NCBI GenBank assembly: GCA_020850375.1
Contig: JADZET010000264.1
Span: 1-5,109, forward strand
DNA: 5,109 nt
Direction of reading: 5' to 3'
Origin: Phycisphaeraceae bacterium
Lineage (GTDB): Bacteria; Planctomycetota; Phycisphaerae; Phycisphaerales; Phycisphaeraceae
In this document: piece after piece, positions 1 to 5,109 of the stretch
How the letters are laid out: each line of letters begins with the position of its first letter
How positions within the stretch are numbered: the first letter of the stretch is position 1
Translations under genes and position numbers: made by a program
The notes under the pieces: generated by a model
Told to the model about the DNA's origin: nothing
The model's input: the letters and a program-made list of their open reading frames with translations, nothing else
Databases searched by the model: none

Positions 1-1499
1 GCCCAGTCGGCGGTCATGAAGTCCTGCGTCTCGACGGCGCGAACGGCGATGACGCTCTCGTACGTCCGGCCGTCGCCCATCACGCCCACGGCCTTGACCG
101 GCAGCAGCACGGCGAAGACCTGCGAGGTCTTGCGGTAGAGGCTGTTGGCCACGATCTCCTCGAGCAGGATCTCGTCGGCGTCGCGGAGCAGGTCGAGCTT
201 TTCGGTTGTGATCGGGCCGAGGACCCTTACCGCCAGGCCGGGGCCGGGGAAGGGGTGCCGCCAGACGAGCTGCTCGGGCAGGCCCAGCACCTGTCCGAGT
301 TTGCGGACCTCGTCCTTGAATAGACTGCGCAGGGGCTCGATGAGCTCGAATCCCAGCTCAGCGGGCAGGCCACCGACGTTGTGGTGGAGCTTGATGTTGG
401 CCGCGGCGCCGGAGTAACCCTGGCCGGACTCGATCACGTCGGGATAGAGCGTGCCCTGGGCGAGGTAGTGGGCGTCGGGGATGTCGCGGCTGGCGTGCTT
501 GAAGACCTCGATGAAGCGGTGGCCGATGCGGCGGCGCTTCTCCTGGGGGTCGTCGATGCCGGCCAAATCGCCGAGGAATTCCTTGGAGGCGTCGATGACG
601 CGCAGGTCGACGTCGAAGTGGCCGCGGAAGGTTGTCTCGACCAGGTCGCGTTCCTTCTTCCGAAGCAGGCCGTTGTCGACGAAGATGCAGGTGACCTGTT
701 TGCCGATGGCCCTGGCGAGCATGGCGGCGACGACGGAAGAGTCCACGCCGCCGGAGAGGCCGCAGACCACGCGGGACGTGCCCACCCGCTGCCGGATCTG
801 GCGGACCTGGGTTTCGAGGAAGTGGGCCATCTGCCAGGAGCCGTCGCAGCCGCAGATGTTCAGGAGAAAATTGCGGAGGATCTCGACGCCGTGGGGCGTG
901 TGGGTGACCTCGGGGTGGAACTGCACGCCGTAGAAAGGCTTGTCCTTGTGCTTGACGGCGGCGACGGGGCAGGTGTTCGTGGCGGCCAGGGGGATGAAGG
1001 CGGGCGGGAGCTCCTGGACCTGGTCGCCGTGGCTCATCCAGACGGTGGTTTTCTCGGGCAGGCTGCTGAGCAGGCTTCCGGAGGATTGGCCACTTCCGGG
1101 GGTGATGCGGAGGGACGTGCCGCCGTACTCGCGGGCGTGGGCGTTCTTGACCTTGGCGCCCAGGAGTTCGCAGCCGATCTGCATGCCGTAGCAGATGCCC
1201 AGCACGGGCACGCCGAGCTCGAAGAGGCGCGGGTCGCAGCGCGGGGCGCCCTGCTCGTAGACGCTGGCGGGGCCACCGGAGAGGATGATGCCCTTGGGCT
1301 TCATCGCGGCGAGCTCGGCCACGGGGATATCGTGGCGGACCAGGACGCTCAGCACGCCGCACTCACGGACGCGGCGGGCGATGAGCTGGACGTACTGCGA
1401 GCCGAAGTCCAGGACGGGCACGACCTCGTTGCCGGCCACCTGAGCGGCCAGGTCGTCCAGCGGCTGCGGGGCGGTGGTGGTTGGCGGGGCTTGGGTCAT
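1..1499 (-). CDS. guaA: GMP synthase (glutamine-hydrolysing), C-terminus cut off by the window edge
   Basis: GMP synthase makes GMP from XMP, ATP and glutamine, the last step of the guanine branch of de novo purine synthesis, in the cytoplasm. I translated 499 codons from the ATG at 1499-1497; the frame stays open to the edge. The N-terminal class I glutamine amidotransferase domain (about residues 27-215) has DFGSQY at 31-36, the nucleophile Cys103 in GICYGMQ, and the His195/Glu197 pair in FHPEVTH. The ATP-pyrophosphatase domain begins near 223 with the P-loop SGGVDSS at 249-255. The C-terminal dimerisation domain includes [11 protein letters not shown] (415-425) and ends at the conserved [10 protein letters not shown]. 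By comparison with E. coli GuaA (525 aa), about 40 residues are missing beyond the edge. An AGGA (1507-1510) lies 7 nt before the ATG and supports this start, although it gives an N-terminus some 15 residues longer than in E. coli and rich in Pro and Thr. A GTG at residue 21 is the alternative start. The gene stands alone, divergent from the next gene, with no guaB visible. Confidence 0.97.
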   Translation of the reverse strand, partial: MTQAPPTTTAPQPLDDLAAQVAGNEVVPVLDFGSQYVQLIARRVRECGVLSVLVRHDIPVAELAAMKPKGIILSGGPASVYEQGAPRCDPRLFELGVPVLGICYGMQIGCELLGAKVKNAHAREYGGTSLRITPGSGQSSGSLLSSLPEKTTVWMSHGDQVQELPPAFIPLAATNTCPVAAVKHKDKPFYGVQFHPEVTHTPHGVEILRNFLLNICGCDGSWQMAHFLETQVRQIRQRVGTSRVVCGLSGGVDSSVVAAMLARAIGKQVTCIFVDNGLLRKKERDLVETTFRGHFDVDLRVIDASKEFLGDLAGIDDPQEKRRRIGHRFIEVFKHASRDIPDAHYLAQGTLYPDVIESGQGYSGAAANIKLHHNVGGLPAELGFELIEPLRSLFKDEVRKLGQVLGLPEQLVWRHPFPGPGLAVRVLGPITTEKLDLLRDADEILLEEIVANSLYRKTSQVFAVLLPVKAVGVMGDGRTYESVIAVRAVETQDFMTADW

Positions 1500-1534
1500 G
1501 GGTCGATCCTGCCGTTTGGCCGGTGGAAAGGGGC

Positions 1535-1540
1535 ATCATA
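1535..1540 (-). promoter_or_regulatory. guaA: Possible -10 element for guaA
   Basis: On the minus strand this reads TATGAT, five of six matches to TATAAT. Transcription would start near 1528, leaving a leader of about 29 nt that contains the AGGA ribosome site. I see no good -35 hexamer at normal spacing. A leader this short has no room for a guanine or other purine riboswitch. The call rests on the hexamer and its position in the divergent spacer. Confidence 0.4.
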
Positions 1541-1554
1541 GCAGGGCTCGGGCG

Positions 1555-1560
1555 TACAAT
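1555..1560 (+). promoter_or_regulatory. Possible -10 element, predicted leaderless transcript
   Basis: TACAAT matches the -10 consensus at five of six positions and ends 6 nt before the ATG at 1567, so transcription would start at or next to that A. No Shine-Dalgarno sequence precedes the ATG, which fits leaderless translation. No clear -35 hexamer is visible 16-18 bp upstream. It lies only 14 bp from the opposing guaA -10, so the two promoters would share upstream DNA and could compete for polymerase. Confidence 0.45.
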
Positions 1561-1566
1561 CCTTGC

Positions 1567-2382
1567 ATGGTTCGATGGGCTTTTTTCACGGCGGTATTGC
1601 TGGTCCTGGCGGCGGGCTCTCTCGCCCAACCGGTTGGGCTGGAACCTTCTGAGACCGAGCAACTTGGCTCAGCGGTGGACCGCTCGGCCCGGCTGGATGA
1701 GGCGGCGATCTACCCGCTCTTGCGAGGGGCGGCGGCGGCGATGTGCGATGTCGAGGCTCCACCTGAGGCGAACCTCGCGGCCTTGATGGCTGATCCGTCG
1801 GGTCATCGCGGCGAGCGCTATCGGATCAGCGGGCGTCTGACGGCCATGCCCCGGCCGGTGGGCGAGATGGCGCAGCCGGGGCCGTGGGACGGCAGGCTCA
1901 CGCAGTGGGTGCTGACGGCAGCGGGTCAAGAAGCGCCGGTGATTGTGTACGTCGTGGGCGACACGGACTGGGGAAATCTGCGATCGGGCCGGCGGGTGTC
2001 GTTCACAGGCTGGTTCTACAAGATCTGGAGCACGCCGGACCTTGAGGGGCGGACGCGGGATTACCTGGCGTTCGTCGCCCCGGCGGCGGCGATGAACGTG
2101 CCGGCGGAGCCAAAGTCACGGGGGGGATCGTGGCTGGCGCTGCCGGCGTTGGCAGTGCTGATCGTGGGCGTGCTGGCGCTGCGGCGGTACGCGGCGTCGT
2201 GGGCGCGGGGGTCAAAACAGACCACGTCTCCGCCGGATGCCAGCACGGCGGCGGGGTATGATCACGATTTGCCGGCCGACCCCGCCGCGGCGCTGGCGGA
2301 GCTCGAGCGCCGCCGGCAACAACCGCGTCCGACGACGAAAGAACCGGGCTCCTCCACGGACCACGACCATGCCGACCGTTGA
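1567..2382 (+). CDS. Exported or membrane-anchored protein of unknown function
   Basis: I do not recognise a named family. The 271-residue product starts with a likely signal peptide or signal anchor: MVRW, a hydrophobic stretch at about 5-19, and a possible cleavage after SLA (18-20). A globular part follows. Residues 78-150 (GHRGERYRISGRL, then WVLTAAG, PVIVYVV, RRVSFTGWFYK) look like alternating beta strands, as in small OB-fold-like domains of planctomycete hypothetical proteins; that resemblance is from memory and unproven. A second hydrophobic segment at about 188-205 is followed by RRYAASWARGSK, so the roughly 65-residue charged tail is probably cytoplasmic. The tail contains a short helix (AAALAELERRRQQ) and a His/Asp-rich end. 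I chose ATG 1567 because it starts the signal peptide directly; an in-frame GTG at 1474 would add 31 unlikely residues and overlap guaA. The 3' end overlaps aroB by 14 nt, so the two are probably co-transcribed. The role is unknown. Confidence 0.8.
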   Translation: MVRWAFFTAVLLVLAAGSLAQPVGLEPSETEQLGSAVDRSARLDEAAIYPLLRGAAAAMCDVEAPPEANLAALMADPSGHRGERYRISGRLTAMPRPVGEMAQPGPWDGRLTQWVLTAAGQEAPVIVYVVGDTDWGNLRSGRRVSFTGWFYKIWSTPDLEGRTRDYLAFVAPAAAMNVPAEPKSRGGSWLALPALAVLIVGVLALRRYAASWARGSKQTTSPPDASTAAGYDHDLPADPAAALAELERRRQQPRPTTKEPGSSTDHDHADR

Positions 2383-3469
2383 CCTGACCCTGCCGCACCA
2401 CCGCTACCAGATCCACGTCGAGCCGGGCCTGCTGGGCAAGTTAGGCACGCTGGTCAAGGCCGTGGCGCCGCATCACCTCTGCGCGGTGTTCGCCGATTCC
2501 GCCGTGGAGGCGCGCTTCGGGCCGACGACTGGCCAGTCGCTCAAGGATGCCGGGTACGGCGTGACGCTGGCGACCGTCCACGCCGGCGAGAGCCACAAGA
2601 ACCTTGCGGCCATCGAGGGCATGTATCAGACGCTGATCACCCACCGGCTCGAGCGCCGCTCGCCGGTGATCGCGCTCGGCGGCGGGGTGATCGGCGACTC
2701 GGTGGGCTTCGCGGCCGCGACGTACCTGCGCGGCGTGCCCTTCGTGCAGTGCCCCACGACGCTGCTGGCCATGGTCGACGCCTCCGTCGGCGGGAAGGTT
2801 GGCGTCAACCTGCCGCAAGGCAAGAACCTCGTCGGGGCGTTCCATCAGCCCGTGCTGGTGGCCATCGACACCAACACGCTCGGCACCCTTTCGGGGCGCG
2901 AGCTGCGCTGCGGCCTGGCTGAGTGCGTCAAGCACGCGGTGATCCGCGATCCCAAGCTCTTCGACTGGATCGAGAAGAACCTCCCGGCCATCCTCGCGCT
3001 GGACCCGGCGGCACTGGTCGAGCTTGTCCGCTGGAACGTGCAGATCAAGGCCAACGTCGTCATGGCCGACGAGAAGGAGACCGGCGAGCGGGCGCACCTG
3101 AACTTCGGCCACACCTTCGCCCACGCCATCGAGGCCACGCAGCAGCATGACTCCCCTACCGCTTATCACCACGGCGAGGCGGTGTCGCTGGGCATGGTCG
3201 CCGCCACGCGCCTGGCGGTCGACGCCGGGCGCTGCCCCCCGGAAGTTCTCAAACGGCTGACGGGGTTGCTCGAGCGCATCGGCCTGCCGACGAAGGCCCA
3301 GCACTTGGCCCACACGCCCTGCCTGATGACGGCTATGCGGATCGACAAGAAAGTCGCCGACGCCCGCATCCGACTGATCCTGCCGACGAGCCTGGGCGCG
3401 GTGACCGTCGTCAACGACGCCCCGGATGCGGCGATCGAGGCGGCGTGGGAGACGATTCGTAAGCCTTGA
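2369..3469 (+). CDS. aroB: 3-dehydroquinate synthase
   Basis: This enzyme converts DAHP to 3-dehydroquinate, the second step of the shikimate pathway to aromatic amino acids and folate. It is NAD-dependent, metal-dependent and cytoplasmic. The 366-residue length is normal for the family. The NAD-binding part carries ALGGGVIGD (102-110) and the conserved PTTLLAMVDASVGGK (129-143). The metal ligands are all present by alignment from memory: Glu185 in GLAECVKH, His248 in NFGHTFAHAIE, and His268 in HHGEAV. Arg241, Asn245 and His252, which line the active site, are also there, as is DKK at 326-328. The frame is open further upstream, but MPTVDL at ATG 2369 gives the usual AroB N-terminus; an ACGGA 8 nt before it is a moderate ribosome site. 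The start lies within the end of the preceding gene, which suggests translational coupling. Nothing points to loss of function. Confidence 0.97.
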   Translation: MPTVDLTLPHHRYQIHVEPGLLGKLGTLVKAVAPHHLCAVFADSAVEARFGPTTGQSLKDAGYGVTLATVHAGESHKNLAAIEGMYQTLITHRLERRSPVIALGGGVIGDSVGFAAATYLRGVPFVQCPTTLLAMVDASVGGKVGVNLPQGKNLVGAFHQPVLVAIDTNTLGTLSGRELRCGLAECVKHAVIRDPKLFDWIEKNLPAILALDPAALVELVRWNVQIKANVVMADEKETGERAHLNFGHTFAHAIEATQQHDSPTAYHHGEAVSLGMVAATRLAVDAGRCPPEVLKRLTGLLERIGLPTKAQHLAHTPCLMTAMRIDKKVADARIRLILPTSLGAVTVVNDAPDAAIEAAWETIRKP

Positions 3470-3539
3470 ATTAATTTGACCTTAACTGCATATAGACGAT
3501 TCGGACTCTATCACATAACAACGCACATCGAAAAAGCAG
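3470..3539. other. AT-rich spacer between aroB and the GntR/ABC operon
   Basis: This stretch is clearly richer in A and T than the genes on either side. It starts with the palindrome AATTAATT (3469-3476) and ends near an A5 run (3531-3535) just upstream of the -35 of the next promoter, which could act as an UP element. A TTGACC at 3476-3481 has no well-spaced -10 partner. I see no GC-rich hairpin followed by a T run, so aroB has no visible intrinsic terminator here and read-through into the next operon is possible. Confidence 0.6.
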
Positions 3540-3567
3540 TTGACATCCCTTGCCCGGACTGTACTAT
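3540..3567 (+). promoter_or_regulatory. Sigma-70-type promoter of the gntR-ABC operon
   Basis: A perfect TTGACA -35 (3540-3545) is followed, after a 16-bp spacer, by TACTAT (3562-3567), four of six matches to the -10 consensus. Transcription should start around 3574, giving a leader of about 27 nt. The -10 and the start site are buried in inverted repeats, which implies repression by blocking polymerase. This is the best-formed promoter in the window. Confidence 0.8.
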
Positions 3568-3582
3568 CTGTACTAGTACAGT
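3558..3582. promoter_or_regulatory. Probable operator for the GntR regulator (nested inverted repeats)
   Basis: Two palindromes share one right arm. The outer one pairs ACTGTACTA (3558-3566) with TAGTACAGT (3574-3582) across 7 nt. The inner one is a perfect 14-bp palindrome, CTGTACTAGTACAG (3568-3581). CTGTACTA therefore occurs twice in direct orientation, 9 bp apart, and once inverted. Written as ACTGTA-N13-TACAGT, the outer site has the same total length and spacing as the B. subtilis YtrA operator that I recall as AGTGTA-N13-TACACT. It covers the -10 and the predicted start site, so the product of the next gene very probably binds here and represses its own operon. Binding is inferred. Confidence 0.8.
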
Positions 3583-3588
3583 TACTTC

Positions 3589-3593
3589 AAGGG
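3589..3593 (+). promoter_or_regulatory. Ribosome binding site that decides the GTG start of gntR
   Basis: AAGGG lies 7 nt before the GTG at 3601, a good Shine-Dalgarno placement, and no ATG at a plausible position competes. It supports a GTG start directly followed by the FYPHI N-terminus. Confidence 0.7.
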
Positions 3594-3600
3594 CCGTCGC

Positions 3601-4008
3601 GTGTTCTACCCCCATATCACCACCGGGTCTGACCAGCCGATCTACCGGCAGGTCATTGACCAGGTCCGCCTGGCGGTCGTCGGCGGCAGGGTCCGGCCCG
3701 GCGAGGCGCTGCCGAGCGTGCGGGCGATGGCCGAACGGCTCGTGGTCAATCCCAACACCATCGCCAAGGCCTACGCGGAACTGACCCGTGAGGGATTCAT
3801 CCAGGCCCAGCCGGGCCGGGGCGTCTTCGTGGCCGACCGCCGACCCGTGCTCAGTAGCGCCGAACGGGAGCGCCGCCTGCGGCACGCGGTCGAGCGGTTC
3901 GCCCACGAGGCGGCTGGGCTGGGATACACGTCCAAGCAGATCCAGGAGGCCATCGCCAAGAAGCTCAGCGGCATGGCCGGCCTGGGCGACACGGAGCAAC
4001 AGCCATGA
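3601..4008 (+). CDS. GntR-family transcriptional regulator, YtrA-like
   Basis: This is a 135-residue DNA-binding repressor. The N-terminal GntR winged helix-turn-helix spans about residues 12-78: PIYRQVIDQVRLAV, then the hallmark GEALPSVRAMAERLVVNPNTIAKAYAEL (here residues 34-61), then the wing GFIQAQPGRGVFVA (65-78). The remaining part of about 55 residues is too short for the FadR, HutC or MocR effector domains and fits the YtrA subfamily, whose short helical tail mainly serves dimerisation. YtrA-type regulators usually sit first in an operon with ABC transporter genes and repress it, exactly as here. The start is GTG with a good ribosome site, and the stop overlaps the ATG of the ATPase gene as ATGA, so translation is probably coupled. 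The operator at 3558-3582 suggests self-repression. The inducing signal is not readable; in Bacillus the equivalent system responds to some cell-wall antibiotics, but that should not be transferred without evidence. Confidence 0.92.
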   Translation: MFYPHITTGSDQPIYRQVIDQVRLAVVGGRVRPGEALPSVRAMAERLVVNPNTIAKAYAELTREGFIQAQPGRGVFVADRRPVLSSAERERRLRHAVERFAHEAAGLGYTSKQIQEAIAKKLSGMAGLGDTEQQP

Positions 4009-4934
4009 ACGACGCGGTGATCGAAGTCAACGGCCTGACCCATTGGTACGGCACGCAGTGCGCGCTCGACCAGGTGAGCTTCACCGTGCCGCGCGGCTCG
4101 GTGTTCGCCCTGCTCGGGCGCAACGGCTCGGGCAAGTCGACGATGATCCGCTGCCTGCTCGGGCTACAACACCCGACACGCGGGTCGTCGCGCCTGCTCG
4201 GGGAAGCGAGCATGGACCTGACGCCGGCGACGCGCGGGCGGATCGGCTACCTGGCCGAGGGGCACCCGCTGTTCGGCTGGATGAAGGTCGGCGAGGCGGA
4301 ATGGTTCGAGAAGAGCTTTCATCCGAAGTGGAACGACCGGCTCTTCGCGGGCGTGCTGGATCACTTCCGCATCGGCCAGCGGCAGCGGGCCAAGGAGCTG
4401 TCGCGCGGCCAGCGGGCAGGACTAGCGCTGGGACTGACGTTGGCAGCCGGGCCGGAGCTGCTGATTCTCGATGATCCAGCCATGGGGCTCGACCCGGTGG
4501 CGAGGCAGAGTTTCCTCGAGTCGATCGTGCTGACAACGCACGACAGCGAGCGGACGGTCTTCTTCTCGTCGCACATCCTCGCTGACGTCGAGCGCGTGGC
4601 CGACCGCATCGCCATCCTCGACCAGGGCGTGCTGCGTGTCTGCTGCCCGATGGACCTGTTCCGCCAGAAGGTCCGCCGGGTGATCGTGCGTTTCGAGAAA
4701 GGCGTACCTGCCGGCGAGCTGCCGAAGATCCCGGGGCTGCTCTCGGCAATTCGCACTGACAACGAATTCAGCATGGTGACGGTCGAGAAACCCGGGCAGC
4801 AAGAAGCGATCGCGTCGCTGCGGCCGACGTCGGTGGGGGAGGAGCCGGTGAGCCTGGACGAGGCGGTGGTCGCCTACCTCGGCGAGCACGGTGAACGGAT
4901 GTCATTGCTGGAAAAGATCGGAGGTGCGGTATGA
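4005..4934 (+). CDS. ABC transporter ATP-binding protein (YtrB/CcmA-type)
   Basis: This 309-residue cytoplasmic ATPase should power the permease encoded next. The nucleotide-binding domain covers about residues 5-225: Walker A GRNGSGKST (38-46, Lys44), signature LSRGQ (132-136), Walker B LLILDD (152-157), D-loop GLDP (161-164) and switch His190 in SSHIL. Two positions depart from the textbook pattern. The Q-loop position has Glu85 (YLAEGHP), which occurs in several ABC-2 type ATPases, and the catalytic Glu after Walker B is Asp157 (LDDPAMGLDP). The C-terminal 85 residues form the extra domain common in ATPases of ABC-2 exporters. ACGGAG 8 nt before the ATG serves as ribosome site. The gene is joined to the regulator upstream and the permease downstream by ATGA overlaps. 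Substrate and direction are unknown; export is more likely given the lack of a binding-protein gene in view. Confidence 0.94.
   Translation: MNDAVIEVNGLTHWYGTQCALDQVSFTVPRGSVFALLGRNGSGKSTMIRCLLGLQHPTRGSSRLLGEASMDLTPATRGRIGYLAEGHPLFGWMKVGEAEWFEKSFHPKWNDRLFAGVLDHFRIGQRQRAKELSRGQRAGLALGLTLAAGPELLILDDPAMGLDPVARQSFLESIVLTTHDSERTVFFSSHILADVERVADRIAILDQGVLRVCCPMDLFRQKVRRVIVRFEKGVPAGELPKIPGLLSAIRTDNEFSMVTVEKPGQQEAIASLRPTSVGEEPVSLDEAVVAYLGEHGERMSLLEKIGGAV
4920..4924 (+). promoter_or_regulatory. Ribosome binding site of the permease gene
   Basis: GGAGG, 6 nt before the ATG at 4931 and inside the end of the ATPase gene, is the strongest Shine-Dalgarno sequence in the window. It fixes the start of the truncated downstream gene. 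Confidence 0.75.
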
Positions 4935-5109
4935 GGGCGATCTTCTGGAAGACGACGCGGGAGCTGCTCAAGTGGGCGGTGGTGGGGATGACAGCGAACA
5001 TCGCGGCGATGACGGTGGCGATGTGGGAATGGCTGCATCCCGAGTCCGTTCCACCGCAGCGTGTCGCCAAGCTCCTGGTACCGCCGTTGATGTCAGACGC
5101 GGTCATACC
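4931..5109 (+). CDS. ABC transporter permease, N-terminal fragment cut off by the window edge
   Basis: Only the first 59 residues are visible and the frame is open at the edge. The start MRAIFWKTTRELLKW, a positively charged segment, leads into a hydrophobic stretch at about 15-33 (ending VAMWEW) that looks like the first membrane helix. A stretch with several prolines (HPESVPPQ, then LVPPLM) follows, probably in a loop. This is how many ABC-2 type permeases begin, but the fragment alone is too short for a firm family call; the assignment leans on position. It overlaps the ATPase gene as ATGA and has a strong GGAGG site, so it is the third gene of the gntR operon. It is probably the membrane part of the transporter that the ATPase energises. 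Confidence 0.75.
   Translation, partial: MRAIFWKTTRELLKWAVVGMTANIAAMTVAMWEWLHPESVPPQRVAKLLVPPLMSDAVI

Noticed and set aside
358..1362. 334-codon minus-strand frame inside guaA
   Set aside because: Arg/Pro-rich out-of-frame translation of guaA; the true guaA frame on the same strand is open throughout and carries the conserved residues.
1500..1534. A guanine/purine riboswitch in the guaA leader
   Set aside because: The predicted leader is about 29 nt, too short for an aptamer, and no three-way-junction pattern is visible.
381..1541. Long open frame (386 codons) on the plus strand opposite guaA
   Set aside because: It is the antisense shadow of guaA in GC-rich DNA. The product is a low-complexity mix of Gly, Ala, Val, Asp and Glu with no motif, while the minus strand encodes full GMP synthase motifs.
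2441..3313. 290-codon minus-strand frame opposite aroB
   Set aside because: Antisense shadow; aroB on the plus strand has all catalytic residues and normal length.
3476..3511. A second promoter starting with TTGACC in the AT-rich spacer
   Set aside because: No -10-like hexamer lies 15-19 bp downstream; TATAGA is only 9 bp away and CTCTAT is 24 bp away.
3470..3539. Intrinsic terminator after aroB
   Set aside because: No GC-rich stem with a following T run can be found on the plus strand.
3476..3784. Plus-strand frame crossing the promoter into gntR
   Set aside because: It runs through the -35, -10 and operator and is out of frame with gntR; no ribosome site or recognisable product.

Overview
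The window is GC-rich bacterial DNA, densely packed with genes. It holds six recognisable protein genes: one on the minus strand and five on the plus strand. Two of them, the GMP synthase and the ABC permease, run off the edges of the window. No RNA genes, insertion sequences, CRISPR arrays or phage genes are visible. The high GC, the leaderless-looking promoter, and a small secreted or membrane protein of a type I associate with planctomycetes suggest Planctomycetota, perhaps Phycisphaerae. This is a low-confidence guess from general impression; no marker gene in the window settles it.

Left block (1-1566): guaA (GMP synthase, last step of de novo GMP synthesis) is read leftwards from 1499, and about 40 C-terminal residues lie beyond the edge. 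A 67-bp divergent spacer separates it from a rightward gene pair. The spacer carries a -10-like hexamer on each strand, and the rightward one sits so close to the ATG that a leaderless mRNA is predicted.

Middle block (1567-3469): a 271-aa exported or membrane-anchored protein of unknown function overlaps the start of aroB (3-dehydroquinate synthase, shikimate pathway) by 14 nt, so the two are probably co-transcribed. Guanine nucleotide and aromatic precursor synthesis are both housekeeping functions.

Right block (3470-5109): after an AT-rich spacer with no visible terminator comes a strong sigma-70-type promoter. Its -10 region and start site are covered by nested inverted repeats. It drives a YtrA-like GntR repressor, an ABC ATPase and the beginning of an ABC permease. 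The three genes are joined by ATGA overlaps, the typical layout of a self-repressed regulator/ABC-transporter operon. The 25-bp outer inverted repeat has the same half-site spacing as the Bacillus YtrA operator as I remember it. The transported substrate cannot be read from the sequence.

I found no strong evidence of an entirely new biological system. The most rewarding items are the nested operator, the Asp in place of the catalytic Glu in the ABC ATPase, and the unknown membrane protein coupled to aroB.
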